Source: Pseudomonas sp. Leaf48 (lineage in GTDB: Bacteria > Pseudomonadota > Gammaproteobacteria > Pseudomonadales > Pseudomonadaceae). Taken from it: a DNA stretch of 64,000 bases. The stretch is taken from contig NZ_LMLH01000029.1 in the NCBI RefSeq assembly GCF_001421885.1, forward strand, positions 62,001-126,000. The letters run 5' to 3'. The notes beneath the pieces were generated by a model. It did not search any database, was not told the DNA's origin, and saw nothing but the letters and a program-made list of their open reading frames with translations. Positions 43,791-53,263 of this stretch are shown one piece after another (within the stretch, counting starts at the first letter, position 1; the number at the start of each line of letters is the position of its first letter). The position numbers and the translations under genes were made by a program.

Positions 43791-44666
43791 TTAACGCACA
43801 AACGCCTGCCGATATTCCCCCGGAGCCGCGCCCAGAGCCTGACGAAACCGGTTGGTAAAATGACTGGCACTGGAGAATCCGCAGGCCAGGGCAATATCTC
43901 CCAGCGGCTGCACTGTTGTGCGCAGCAAATCCCGCGCCCGGCTCAAGCGTCGCGCCAACACATACTGGTGCGGCGGCAAGCCGAAGCTTTCGCGGAACAT
44001 TCGCGCAAAGTGGTATTCCGATAGCGCGCACAGCGCGGCCAACTGGCCCAGGCTGAGAGCTTCAGCCAGTTGGCTGTCGATAAACTCAATCAAGTGCCGA
44101 CGCTGGTGTGCGGCCAGGCCACCCTTGAGGCGCAGACCTTGACGCACGCCGACCTGGCTGAGCAGGGCATGACTGAGCATTTCATGAGCCAGGCTGCTGG
44201 TTAGCAGGCGCTCCGCCGGTTCGTCCCAGTTGAGGGCGATCAACTGCCGAAAACGTAATGCCTGTTGAGGGTCCTCCAGAAAGGTTTGCTCACGAAGTTG
44301 TACCTCACGCGGTTCGCGATCGAGCAGGGTGACGCAGCCAAGGGCAAACTGTTGTGGGCTGAAATACAGGTGAGCCAGGCGAATGTCGCCGTTGATCACC
44401 CAGCCTGACTGGTGGTCGGCGGGCAGGATGCACAGCTTGTCCGGGGCGCCCTTTTTGCCGGGCTGGTCGCGGCGAAAGGTGCCGGTGCCTCCGGAGAGGT
44501 AGCAGGACAGGGTGTGGTGGCTGGGAGCTTCGTAATCCCTGGCATCGTGATGATTGCTCCACAAGGCTGCGGACAAGCCGTCACCGAGCTCGGCACTGTG
44601 CTCGAGACGAGCATTCGGCGAACTGTTGAGGGCTTGAAAGACTTGCAAGGTGTCCAGTGCGGCCAT
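43791..44666 (-). CDS. AraC-family regulator
   Basis: 291 residues with an N-terminal cupin-like sensing region and a C-terminal double helix-turn-helix (LGQLAALCALSEYHFARMF and LGDIALACGFSSASHFTNRF). GGAGAG precedes the ATG. Divergent from the EamA transporter gene 138 bases away, which it probably regulates; inducer unknown. Confidence 0.9.
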   Translation of the reverse strand: MAALDTLQVFQALNSSPNARLEHSAELGDGLSAALWSNHHDARDYEAPSHHTLSCYLSGGTGTFRRDQPGKKGAPDKLCILPADHQSGWVINGDIRLAHLYFSPQQFALGCVTLLDREPREVQLREQTFLEDPQQALRFRQLIALNWDEPAERLLTSSLAHEMLSHALLSQVGVRQGLRLKGGLAAHQRRHLIEFIDSQLAEALSLGQLAALCALSEYHFARMFRESFGLPPHQYVLARRLSRARDLLRTTVQPLGDIALACGFSSASHFTNRFRQALGAAPGEYRQAFVR

Positions 44667-44804
44667 GATCGGTTCTCTCCAACGCCTTGCATCCTACTCT
44701 GTAGTCGATCACCTGCCAGCCCGTCACCTGACAAATGCGCAAGATTATGCAAGTGCGCCCAAGCCCATCGCAGGACACTGGGCTCCTATTGAGGAGCCTG
44801 TGTC

Positions 44805-45707
44805 ATGAACCTTTCTTTGTACCTGTTGACCGTCTTGATCTGGGGCACCACCTGGATCGCCTTGAAATGGCAGCTGGGTGTGGTGGCCATTCCGGTGTCG
44901 ATCGTCTATCGCTTCGGCCTCGCCGCGCTGGTGCTGTTCGTGATGCTGCTGCTAAGCCGGCGCCTGCAAGTGATGAACCGGCGTGGGCATTTGATTTGTC
45001 TGGCCCAGGGGCTGTGCCTGTTTTGCGTCAACTTCATGTGCTTTCTCACCGCCAGCCAGTGGATTCCCAGTGGCCTGGTGGCCGTGGTGTTTTCCACCGC
45101 CACACTATGGAACGCTCTTAATGCGCGGGTGTTTTTCGGCCAGAGAATTGCACGCAACGTACTGATGGGCGGTGCCTTGGGTCTGCTGGGCCTTGGGTTA
45201 CTGTTCTGGCCGGAACTGGCAGGGCACACCGCCAGCCCTGAAACTCTTCTGGGGCTCGGCCTGGCACTGTGTGGCACCTTGTGCTTCTCGGCAGGCAACA
45301 TTTTGTCGAGCCTGCAGCAGAAGGCGGGCCTCAAGCCGCTCACTACCAACGCCTGGGGGATGGCCTACGGCGCGGCGATGCTGTCGGTCTGGTGCCTGGT
45401 CAAAGGTATTCCATTCGATATGGAATGGAACACGCGCTACATCGGCTCGTTGCTGTACCTCGTCATTCCGGGATCGGTGATCGGCTTCACGGCCTACCTG
45501 ACCCTGGTCGGGCGCATGGGGCCTGAACGTGCCGCCTATTGCACCGTGCTGTTTCCGGTGGTGGCGCTCAATGTCTCGGCATTTGCCGAAGGTTACCAAT
45601 GGACGGCGCCGGCACTGGTGGGGCTGCTGATGGTGATGTCGGGTAATGTGCTGGTGTTTCGCAAGCCCAGGGCCGGCGTCAATTCCACGGCGGAAAAACT
45701 GGCCTGA
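44805..45707 (+). CDS. EamA/DMT-family transporter
   Basis: 300 residues, ten predicted membrane helices in two EamA repeats, the first starting LYLLTVLIWGTTWIALKW and ending in the LGLGLLFWPEL region, the second ending VALNVSAFAEGYQWTAPALVGL. Probable export of a small metabolite or drug/amino acid; substrate unknown. GAGGAGCC lies before the ATG. Confidence 0.9.
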   Translation: MNLSLYLLTVLIWGTTWIALKWQLGVVAIPVSIVYRFGLAALVLFVMLLLSRRLQVMNRRGHLICLAQGLCLFCVNFMCFLTASQWIPSGLVAVVFSTATLWNALNARVFFGQRIARNVLMGGALGLLGLGLLFWPELAGHTASPETLLGLGLALCGTLCFSAGNILSSLQQKAGLKPLTTNAWGMAYGAAMLSVWCLVKGIPFDMEWNTRYIGSLLYLVIPGSVIGFTAYLTLVGRMGPERAAYCTVLFPVVALNVSAFAEGYQWTAPALVGLLMVMSGNVLVFRKPRAGVNSTAEKLA

Positions 45708-45713
45708 AACTAT

Positions 45714-46223
45714 TTAACTGTCCCTTGGCAAGGTGAGGAGTATTAATCCCAGGAACATATATTCAATATTGTTTCTGGCCCACTCATAACCGGTATGGTG
45801 AGGGGCGAAAGCCATGTCGAACCATTCATTAAGAATGATTGAGTAAAAGGTTTGGTAGGTGAAGATTGCTGTAGCGAAACCTATTATTGCAAATTTTTTT
45901 GCTTCATTGAATTCTCTGCGCGGTGCATTGAGCTTGTGCAGGAGTTGAAGGGTGCCCAGTAACAGACAAAAGGTGAAAATTATCTCGAGCGTAATGATGG
46001 CCCAGTACAATCGGTGATGAAAAAGGCCCGAGGTAACGGCCCTGTGGCGCCTGGAATCGTTGCCTTCGGTATTGGTCATGCTGAGGACATTACCAATGAA
46101 CTCTGCATAGGCAGAGTAGTCGGTGAAGTTGTTGGCAAGAGTAGTTAGTCCGAATAGTGTCGCCATGAAAACAATTAAAACTTTGCTTCGCCTTATCACG
46201 TAGGCGCTGGTGAAATGGTGCAT
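45714..46223 (-). CDS. DUF2165 family membrane protein
   Basis: 169 residues, four membrane helices (SKVLIVFMATLFGLTTLAN, WAIITLEIIFTFCLLLGTL, FAIIGFATAIFTYQTFY, EYMFLGLILLTLP) and the conserved GNDSRRHRAV and EWFDMAF segments. DUF2165 has no known role. The base composition is clearly AT-richer than both neighbours, suggesting transfer. Confidence 0.85.
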   Translation of the reverse strand: MHHFTSAYVIRRSKVLIVFMATLFGLTTLANNFTDYSAYAEFIGNVLSMTNTEGNDSRRHRAVTSGLFHHRLYWAIITLEIIFTFCLLLGTLQLLHKLNAPRREFNEAKKFAIIGFATAIFTYQTFYSIILNEWFDMAFAPHHTGYEWARNNIEYMFLGLILLTLPRDS

Positions 46224-46405
46224 GTTGTGTGCTCCGAATATGCGGCGATGGATTTATCGATGTTCGGAGTTTATAGGGCTTTAGAAGGGAGGGGCCAAGG
46301 GGTGCTTTGCAAGTTATGTCTCTAACTGTGTTGTGCACAGTGGTTGGTTGAGGTTGTTTATTGATTTGTAAAGTGGCACGTCCAGCAGGACGTGCCTTCG
46401 TTCAA

Positions 46406-47380
46406 TCAGCCTTTCCACACTTGCGGATTAACCAGATCCTGCGGTCGTTCGCCCAGCAAGGCGCTGCGCAGGTTAGTCAGGGCACGGTTGGCCATGGCAT
46501 CGCGGGTTTCATGGGTGGCCGAGCCGATGTGGGGTAAGGTTACGGCGTTTTTCAGCTGAAACAGAGGCGACTCGGTCAGCGGCTCCTTTTCATAGACGTC
46601 AAGCCCGGCGCCACGGATCCGGTTGTTTTGCAGCGCTTCAATCAGGGCCGGTTCATCCACTACAGGCCCACGGGAAATGTTCACCAGAATGGCGCTCGGC
46701 TTCATTAGCGCGAGTTCACGATGGCTGATCAGATGTCGGGTCTTTTCGCTGAGGGGTACAACCAGGCAGACGAAGTCGGCCTCGGCCAGCAGTTGATCGA
46801 GGCTGCGAAATTGCGCGCCGAGTTCCTGCTCCAGTTCGGTCTTGCGGCTGTTACCGCTGTAAATGACCGGCATGTTGAAGCCCAGGCGACCGCGTCGGGC
46901 AATGGCCGCACCAATGTTGCCCATGCCGACGATGCCCAGGGTCTTGCCGTGCACATCACAACCGAACAGCGGTGCGCCGAGGGTCGCTTGCCATTGGCCG
47001 GCCTTGGTCCAGGCATCGAGTTCCGCGACGCGACGGGCGCTGCTCATCAAGAGTGCGAAGGCAAGATCCGCAGTGCTTTCGGTGAGCACGTCGGGCGTGT
47101 TGGTGAGCATGATCCCGCGTTCATTGAAGTACGCCAGATCGTAGTTGTCGTAGCCCACCGAGACACTGGAAACCACTTCCAGGCGGGTAGCGTTTTCCAG
47201 CTGAGTGCGACCGAGTTTGCGACCCACGCCGATCAGGCCATGGGCATTAGGCAGGGCTTCGTTGAATTGAGCGTTGATGTCACCGTTTTTCGGATTCGGC
47301 ACGATGACGTCGAAGTCTTGTTGCAGGCGTTCGACCATTTCGGGAGTGACGCGGCTGAAAGCCAGGACGGTCTTTTTCAT
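46406..47380 (-). CDS. D-2-hydroxyacid dehydrogenase, 2-ketogluconate/glyoxylate reductase type (GhrB/TkrA)
   Basis: 324 residues. NAD-binding GIVGMGNIGAAIARR, catalytic Arg in VNISRGPVVDEPAL, Glu in DVYEKEPL and His in LPHIGSATHETR. Reduces 2-ketogluconate, glyoxylate or hydroxypyruvate. ATG 47380 (MKKTVLAFSRV) is chosen over a longer in-frame start at 47449. Confidence 0.9.
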   Translation of the reverse strand: MKKTVLAFSRVTPEMVERLQQDFDVIVPNPKNGDINAQFNEALPNAHGLIGVGRKLGRTQLENATRLEVVSSVSVGYDNYDLAYFNERGIMLTNTPDVLTESTADLAFALLMSSARRVAELDAWTKAGQWQATLGAPLFGCDVHGKTLGIVGMGNIGAAIARRGRLGFNMPVIYSGNSRKTELEQELGAQFRSLDQLLAEADFVCLVVPLSEKTRHLISHRELALMKPSAILVNISRGPVVDEPALIEALQNNRIRGAGLDVYEKEPLTESPLFQLKNAVTLPHIGSATHETRDAMANRALTNLRSALLGERPQDLVNPQVWKG

Positions 47381-47571
47381 GAGGCGGGCTCGTCGGGCGG
47401 AGAATGCTGAGCACGCTAACATTCGCCCGGCGGCAGCTACAAGCGGCAAGTCACGGTGAAGGGAGCGGCTTTAAACTTGCCGCTAGAGGCTTGTCGCTCA
47501 CGATCCGTTATACTGGCGCCTTTCGCGGCTCGCTGATCGGGCCCGACATTTATGCACCACCCGGAGCTTTC

Positions 47572-47829
47572 ATGACATCCCCGAAACAACCGCCGGTAGC
47601 CGACGCATCCAGCGTCGCCCAGGCAGAGCTGCCAGACAGCGTCGACTCCAGCGCAGACAGCGAAACCGAAGCTGCGATCCCGGCGTTCAAGTTCCCGTTC
47701 AAGCCCGGCGAGCTGGCAGCGGCCAAGAACTCCAACCAGCCGTGGTACAAGAACGGCGCCAAGAACGGCCACACCAAGACTCCGGGGATGGCACCTCCCG
47801 GGACTCGTCGTTCGATGGGCAAGCGCTAG
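47572..47829 (+). CDS. Small hydrophilic hypothetical protein
   Basis: 85 residues, rich in Pro, Ser, Ala and Lys. The end contains KPGELAAAKNSNQPWYKNG and MAPPGTRRSMGKR. No recognised domain; likely disordered. GGAGC precedes the ATG. Confidence 0.65.
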   Translation: MTSPKQPPVADASSVAQAELPDSVDSSADSETEAAIPAFKFPFKPGELAAAKNSNQPWYKNGAKNGHTKTPGMAPPGTRRSMGKR

Positions 47830-47902
47830 GTTTCAGGTTGCTCGGTGACTGCGGCGACTAATGCCGCCGCAAATACTGGCATCGAAGCATGTCATGCACC
47901 CT

Positions 47903-48229
47903 TCACTGTGCCTTGGCAGTTGGCCGGATAGAGTCCCATTCGGTGACATACGCGGTTTTGCTCTTTTTGCTGTACAGGCACAGCTCGGTACCTTGCGCGC
48001 CTTTCATGTGTTTTTGCGGGTACTGGCCCTGGAGCAGCAGCGCGGTATAACCGACGCGATCATCGAACTGCGCAGGGTTGCCGACGGGGTTGGCATTCTT
48101 CAGGCCGCTGGCCTTGGTGCAACTGGCCAGTACTGTCTTGTCGTAGGCGGCCCAGGCGTCAAGGCTGGAGGCGCTGGCCTGATGGGCGAGGGCGGCGATG
48201 CAGAGCAGGCTCAGGGTTGCGGCTTTCAT
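47903..48229 (-). CDS. Small secreted hypothetical protein
   Basis: 108 residues with a short signal peptide (MKAATLSLLCIAALAHQASA). The mature part has two cysteines (ASCTKASGL and ELCLYSKKSK), probably a periplasmic disulfide. Function unknown. Confidence 0.72.
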   Translation of the reverse strand: MKAATLSLLCIAALAHQASASSLDAWAAYDKTVLASCTKASGLKNANPVGNPAQFDDRVGYTALLLQGQYPQKHMKGAQGTELCLYSKKSKTAYVTEWDSIRPTAKAQ

Positions 48230-48334
48230 GGTTCAGGAGTCCTTGGGCAGGTGCGGTCCAAGGGGTGAGTATGCCTGATGGTGGGATGGTATCTGTAAGG
48301 CCGTCATGGCGAGCCTGATCGCGAAGGCGATGTA

Positions 48335-48793
48335 TCAGACCGGCACCGCCTCCCGGCGAACCACGCGCATCCCGACACTTTCATACAATCGCTGCGCCCG
48401 TTGATTGTCTTCCAGCACCTTCAAATCCACGAAACCCTCCCGGCGTTGTTGAAACGTCTTGAACGCCTGTAGCAGCAACGCGCGGCCCAAACCTTGTCGT
48501 TGAGCCCGCGGATGCACCACCAGATTGTTGATATACGCGCTGGTCCAGCACTGGCACACGGCAACCACGCCCTCGGCGTCCAGAGCAATGAAACACAGGG
48601 ACGGGTCGTATTCGGGGTCGGTTTCGAACCGCTGTTGCCAGGCGTCCAGCGCCGGAACGCGACCACCACCTTGCCGATGGCCGAGCTCCATCAGTTGGTG
48701 CACGGCAGCGGCGAGGGCAGAGTGATATTGAGTCAACTGCACGCCGGCTGGCCAGATGGCTTGCGGCACGACGTCAGTAAGGTCGCGCCGCAT
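48335..48793 (-). CDS. GNAT-family N-acetyltransferase
   Basis: About 152 residues. The acetyl-CoA motif VVHPRAQRQGLGRALLLQAF is clear, followed by LKVLEDNQRAQRLYESVGM. Substrate unknown. The start is ATG 48793 or TTG 48817, the latter 3 bases after the cheV stop; neither has a strong ribosome site. It is co-directional with and downstream of cheV. Confidence 0.82.
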   Translation of the reverse strand: MRRDLTDVVPQAIWPAGVQLTQYHSALAAAVHQLMELGHRQGGGRVPALDAWQQRFETDPEYDPSLCFIALDAEGVVAVCQCWTSAYINNLVVHPRAQRQGLGRALLLQAFKTFQQRREGFVDLKVLEDNQRAQRLYESVGMRVVRREAVPV

Positions 48794-48820
48794 CAGCCAG
48801 CAAAATTCTCCGGCCAAGAC

Positions 48821-49723
48821 TCAATAACCTTGCTCGGCAACGGCCTTGGCTGCGGTGATCAGGCACTGGGTCAACTCGGGTGAAGAAAACTTGGTCAGTA
48901 CCGCATTCGCCCCGGCCACGCGCGCTTTCTCTGCGTTCATCGCGCTGTCGAGGGAGGTGTGCAGCAATACATAGAGGTGTGCGAAGTCCGGCGTTTCACG
49001 CAGGGTACGGGTAAAGGCGTAACCGTCCATTTCCGACATTTCAATGTCCGAGACAATCAGGTTGATCTGATTGGCGGTGCCTTGCAGGTCCAGCAGGCAG
49101 TCGATGGCTTCCTTGGCGCTGCGGGCGGTATGACATTGCAGGCCGAGGTTGCGCAGGGTGTGCACCGACTGTTGCAGTGCGACCTGGCTGTCATCGACTA
49201 CCAGAATCCGCGCACTGCCGAGCGTCTCGGCGTCCTCCATGCTCAGTTCGGTGGGTGCCATCTCGATCTGCACCGGGGCGATGCCGTGAATGACTTTTTC
49301 GATATCCAGCACTTGCACCAGGTTGCCATCGACCGAGGTCACACCGGTGATGTACGAACGCAGGCCGCCGGAACCGAAGGGGGGCGGGCGGATGTCGGTG
49401 GTCAGGCAATGGATGATCTTGCTGACTGCCTGAACATGCAGCCCCTGCTTGGAGCGACTGACATCGGTGACGATCAGGCAACCGCCGTTCGGGTCCTCCA
49501 GCGGGCGCTCACCAATGGCGCGGCTGAGGTCGATCACCGACAGCGACGCTCCGCGCAGGGTGGCGATGCCTTTGACGTGAGGATGCGACTCCGGCAACTT
49601 GGTCAGCGGCGGGCAGGGAATGATTTCACTGACCTTGAGCAGGTTGATCGCCATCAGCTTGCCGCTGCGCAAGGTAAACAGCAGAAGCGACAGTGAGTCT
49701 GCGCGGGCTTTGGTGGCGGTCAT
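48821..49723 (-). CDS. Chemotaxis coupling protein CheV
   Basis: 300 residues: an N-terminal CheW-like domain (about residues 10-150; LSVIDLSRAIGE and VQVLDIEKVIHG) and a C-terminal receiver domain (about residues 170-298) with phosphoacceptor Asp in LIVSDIEMSEMDG. Couples chemoreceptors to CheA and is tuned by phosphorylation. Pseudomonas has several cheV copies. Confidence 0.9.
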   Translation of the reverse strand: MTATKARADSLSLLLFTLRSGKLMAINLLKVSEIIPCPPLTKLPESHPHVKGIATLRGASLSVIDLSRAIGERPLEDPNGGCLIVTDVSRSKQGLHVQAVSKIIHCLTTDIRPPPFGSGGLRSYITGVTSVDGNLVQVLDIEKVIHGIAPVQIEMAPTELSMEDAETLGSARILVVDDSQVALQQSVHTLRNLGLQCHTARSAKEAIDCLLDLQGTANQINLIVSDIEMSEMDGYAFTRTLRETPDFAHLYVLLHTSLDSAMNAEKARVAGANAVLTKFSSPELTQCLITAAKAVAEQGY

Positions 49724-49878
49724 ATGAACCTTCTGTTGAGAAAGGTGGCGGGCAATCCCGGGATGGCCAACGGCTATCGATGCCGGGTTATCGACTTGTT
49801 GGGGGCAGGCTTTAATGCAATCAGTCTACCTGTGGCAATGGGGCTTTCTGTTGTGAGGGCGCTCGCTGTGGTCACGAC

Positions 49879-49925
49879 GCCTTCTGTGGTCAGGGAGCCT
49901 TCTGTGGTCAGGGAGCCTTCTGTGG
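49879..49925. repeat. 18-bp tandem repeat
   Basis: The unit GCCTTCTGTGGTCAGGGA starts at 49879 (one mismatch-free copy apart from its context), 49897 and 49915, the last partial and merging into the hairpin repeat. Confidence 0.85.
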
Positions 49926-50017
49926 CGAGGGGGCTTGCCCCCGTCGGAGTGCGAAGCGCTCCCCAGCCTTTGCGACCGCTTCGCGGTCGAACGGGGGCAA
50001 GCCCCCTCGCCACAGAA
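49918..50017. repeat. Hairpin repeat of the GGGGGCTTGCCCCCGT family
   Basis: Arms 49918-49944 and 49991-50017 are perfect 27-base complements (TGTGGCGAGGGGGCTTGCCC type). The loop contains nested small hairpins (GCGAAGCGC, CCGCTTCGCGG). Further degenerate GTTCCACAGCA repeats run to 50085. The whole gap 49724-50090 holds no gene. Confidence 0.92.
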
Positions 50018-50090
50018 AGCCCCAATTCCCAGCAAGCCCCGTTCCACAGCAACCCCCATTCCACAGCATGCCCTCTTGCCACAGGGGGAT

Positions 50091-51641
50091 TCATTTCATC
50101 CCCAAGCGCTTGGCCATGCGCCCCAGGTTCGCGCGATCCAGGCCTAGTTCACGCGCGGCACTAGCCCAGTTGTTGTGATGCCGTTCCAGGCACGCGGCGA
50201 TCACTTGGCGTTGATAGTTCTCGGTGGCCTCGCGCAAGTCTCCCGTTACCAGCGTCATCGCAGGCGCTGCAGGCTGCTGTGCGGTGACTTCAACGCTGCC
50301 ATTGGGCAAGTCCAGATCCGCGGCGCTCAGGCTTAGAATCTTCGGTCTCTCCTTACAGTTACCCAGCGCTTTGAGGGCGCTGCGGCCGATCAGGTGTTCC
50401 AGTTCGCGAACATTGCCCGGCCAGTCATAGGCAAGCAGTGCGTTTTGCGCATCACTACCCAGGCGCAGACTGTTGAGGCCCATGCGCGAACGATTCTGCT
50501 CCAGGAAATAACCGCTGAGCAGCAACACGTCACGCCCGCGATCGCGCAGCGCCGGCACCAGCAACGGGTAGACGCTGAGGCGGTGATAAAAGTCGGCACG
50601 ATAACGGCCGCTGCGCACTTCCTCGGCCAGGTCGCGGTTAGTTGCCGCGATCAGGCGGACGTCGACCTGATGCTCCTTGTCCGAACCCAGTCGCTGCAGT
50701 TGGCCGCTTTGCAGCACGCGCAACAGCTTGGCCTGCACGGTCAATGACAATTCGCCGACTTCATCGAGAAACAGCGTGCCGCCATTGGCCAGTTCGAACT
50801 TGCCGCGCCGGTCGTTCATCGCCCCGGTAAAGGCACCGCGCACATGGCCGAACAGCTCGCTCTCCACCAGAGTGTCCGGCAGCGCGGCACAGTTGAGGCT
50901 GATGATCGGTTTGTCGGCGCGGGCCGAGGCGGCGTGAATGGCCTGGGCCACCAACTCCTTGCCCACCCCGGTTTCCCCGGTGATCAGCACGGTCAGATCG
51001 CTGCCGCCGACCAGATTGATTTCTTCCACCAGCCGTTTGTGGGCCTTGCTCTGGCCGATCATCTCGCGGCTCTGCTGGCCGCTGGCCTGGCGGTACACCT
51101 CGGCGCGCTGGTGTTCGTCTTCGGCGCGATTGGCCAGGCGTTCGATGCGCTCGGCGGCGTTGACCGTGGCGGCGGCGAGGCTGGCGAAGGCTTGCAGAGC
51201 GTCCAGTTCGATCGGTTCGAAGCGCTCCGGGTCGAGGGCATCGAGGGTCAGCAGGCCCCATGGACGCTCGTCGATAAACAGTGGGCAACCCATGCAATCA
51301 TGCACTTCCAGATGATCATCCAGGCCATCGACCAGACCGTCATAAGGGTCGGGCAACTCGCTGTCGGCAGCGAAGCGCGTCGGCCCAGGGCTGCCGAGCA
51401 GTGCCTGGAAGCGCGGATGTTCGCTGACTTTGAAGCGCCGGCCGAGGGTGTCGGTGCTCAAGCCATCGACGGCCAGCGGCACCAGCCATTCGCCATCGAG
51501 ACGCAGCAGCGCGGCAGCATCGCATGGCAGCAGGGCGCGCATGGCTTCGAGCAAGCGGCGATAGCGCTCGCCTTCGGGGAGTTCACGGGACAGGTCAGAG
51601 ACCAGAGGCAGCAGTGCGGTCAGCAGGGATTTTGCAGTCAT
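50091..51641 (-). CDS. norR: NO-responsive sigma-54 activator NorR (FhpR-type)
   Basis: 516 residues. An N-terminal GAF domain binds NO via non-heme iron; a central AAA+ domain has Walker A GETGVGKELVA and the sigma-54-contacting GAFTGA; a Fis-type C-terminal HTH ends NWASAARELGLDRANLGRMA. It is divergent from hmp and equivalent in position to FhpR of P. aeruginosa. GGAG precedes the ATG; the first NorR site overlaps its start codon, suggesting autoregulation. Confidence 0.95.
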   Translation of the reverse strand: MTAKSLLTALLPLVSDLSRELPEGERYRRLLEAMRALLPCDAAALLRLDGEWLVPLAVDGLSTDTLGRRFKVSEHPRFQALLGSPGPTRFAADSELPDPYDGLVDGLDDHLEVHDCMGCPLFIDERPWGLLTLDALDPERFEPIELDALQAFASLAAATVNAAERIERLANRAEDEHQRAEVYRQASGQQSREMIGQSKAHKRLVEEINLVGGSDLTVLITGETGVGKELVAQAIHAASARADKPIISLNCAALPDTLVESELFGHVRGAFTGAMNDRRGKFELANGGTLFLDEVGELSLTVQAKLLRVLQSGQLQRLGSDKEHQVDVRLIAATNRDLAEEVRSGRYRADFYHRLSVYPLLVPALRDRGRDVLLLSGYFLEQNRSRMGLNSLRLGSDAQNALLAYDWPGNVRELEHLIGRSALKALGNCKERPKILSLSAADLDLPNGSVEVTAQQPAAPAMTLVTGDLREATENYQRQVIAACLERHHNNWASAARELGLDRANLGRMAKRLGMK

Positions 51642-51748
51642 AGTGACTCCATGTAGTCGGTATGACTATAAAGCAGTCTGTGTCTAAATGACTATATTGA
51701 TACTAAGCTTTTGATTTTAAACAGTAAAATAGTTGGCACGGAAGCTGA
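51637..51748 (+). promoter_or_regulatory. Three NorR sites and sigma-54 promoter of hmp
   Basis: GT-N7-AC sites at 51637-51647, 51656-51666 and 51682-51692 (each GTC-N5-GAC), then a sigma-54 -24 element TTGGCACG (51733-51740) with a weaker -12 CTGA (51745-51748). Confidence 0.75.
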
Positions 51749-51795
51749 TAAGTATAGGGCAATCAGTTAGCAATCAAGAAACCTGGAGTCACTTT

Positions 51796-52977
51796 ATGCT
51801 GAGCGCCCAAGACCGTGCCATCGTCAAATCCACTGTCCCGCTGCTGGAAAGCGGTGGCGAAGCGTTGATCACGCACTTTTACCGCATGATGCTCTGCGAA
51901 TACCCTGAAGTGCGCCCATTGTTCAATCAGGCCCACCAGGTTAGCGGTGATCAGCCGCGCGCCCTGGCCAACGGCGTGCTGATGTATGCGCGCCACATCG
52001 ATCAGCTCGATCAACTGGGTGATCTGGTGGCCAAGATCATCAACAAGCACGTGGCCCTGCAGATCCAGCCGGAGCATTACCCGATTGTCGGCAGCTGCCT
52101 GCTGCGTGCAATCGCCGAAGTGCTGGGCGATGAAATTGCCACGCCGCAAGTGATTGCAGCCTGGGGTGCAGCTTACGGTCAACTGGCCGACATTCTGATC
52201 GGTGCCGAAGGCAGCATTTACGACCAGAAAGCGCAGGCACCCGGCGGCTGGCGTGGAGCGCGGGATTTCATCGTTGCAGCCAAGGTCGAGGAAAGCGCGG
52301 AAATCACCTCGTTCTACTTCGAGCCGGCTGACAAAGGACCGATTCTCGCTGCTGAACCGGGCCAGTACATCGGCATGAAACTGTTCCTCGATGGAGAGGA
52401 AATCCGTCGTAACTATTCACTGTCGGCCTTGGCGAGCAAAGGCCAGTACCGCATCAGCGTCAAGCGCGAAAGCGGTGGCCGCGCCTCCAACTATCTGCAC
52501 GATCAGTTGCCGGTCGGTGCGAGCATCCAGTTGTTTCCGCCATCGGGTGAGTTTGTCCTGACTGCCAGCGACAAACCCCTGGTATTGATCAGCGGCGGAG
52601 TCGGCATCACGCCAACCCTGGCGATGCTCGAAGCGGCATTGCAAACCGAGCGTCCAGTGCATTTCATTCACTGCGCGCGCAACGGCAGCGTTCATGCGTT
52701 CCGCGACTGGATCGACGGGCTGGCCGAGCGTCATCCGCAACTCAAGCGCTTCTATTGCTATGCCGAGGATGACGGTGTGAGCCCGGCGGCGCACAAGGTT
52801 GGATTGCTGAGCCAGCAACAGTTGAACGAATGGTTGCCGCAAGAGCGCGATGTGGATGCGTACTTCCTCGGGCCGAAGGGCTTCATGGGCGCGATCAAGC
52901 GCCACCTCAAGGCCTTGGGTGTGCCGGAGAAACAGAGCCGTTACGAGTTCTTCGGGCCGGCTTCGGCGCTGGAGTAA
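51796..52977 (+). CDS. hmp: Flavohaemoprotein (nitric oxide dioxygenase)
   Basis: 393 residues. Globin domain (about 1-138) with the proximal His in IINKHVALQIQPEHY, then FAD- and NAD-binding reductase domains (RRNYSLSALAS, SGGVGITPTLAMLEAA, YFLGPKGFMGAI). Converts NO to nitrate. ATG 51796 with GGAG upstream; the frame is open upstream to 51733 but that covers the sigma-54 site. Confidence 0.97.
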   Translation: MLSAQDRAIVKSTVPLLESGGEALITHFYRMMLCEYPEVRPLFNQAHQVSGDQPRALANGVLMYARHIDQLDQLGDLVAKIINKHVALQIQPEHYPIVGSCLLRAIAEVLGDEIATPQVIAAWGAAYGQLADILIGAEGSIYDQKAQAPGGWRGARDFIVAAKVEESAEITSFYFEPADKGPILAAEPGQYIGMKLFLDGEEIRRNYSLSALASKGQYRISVKRESGGRASNYLHDQLPVGASIQLFPPSGEFVLTASDKPLVLISGGVGITPTLAMLEAALQTERPVHFIHCARNGSVHAFRDWIDGLAERHPQLKRFYCYAEDDGVSPAAHKVGLLSQQQLNEWLPQERDVDAYFLGPKGFMGAIKRHLKALGVPEKQSRYEFFGPASALE

Positions 52978-53010
52978 GTAGCGAGGTGACTCGGGGTTCG
53001 AGTCGCCAGC

Positions 53011-53102
53011 TTCGCGAGCAAGCCCGCTCCCACACTGATCGCGGTGAACACAAAGTTTTGTGTCCGGCGTCAATCCAATGTGGGAGCGGGCTTGCTCGCG
53101 AA
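53011..53102. repeat. REP pair, inverted
   Basis: Arms 53011-53034 and 53079-53102 between hmp and dsbB. Confidence 0.93.
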
Positions 53103-53263
53103 TGCCGCACCGCGTTTTCAACTTGTGAAAAACCTTTGAAAGTTAATCCCTTCTTAACCCGCTTATCGTCTATTCCCCCAAATCCCCCGACACGCTCCAG
53201 GCTCTCAAAGGTCATGGCCAGCGTGTAGACTGGCGGGCAATCGATATATTGAAGGGAAACGCG

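Noticed and set aside
49774..50094. Minus-strand 106-codon frame in the repeat-rich gap
   Set aside because: Its peptide consists of TEGSLTTEGSLTTEG-like repeats from the 18-bp tandem DNA; not a gene.
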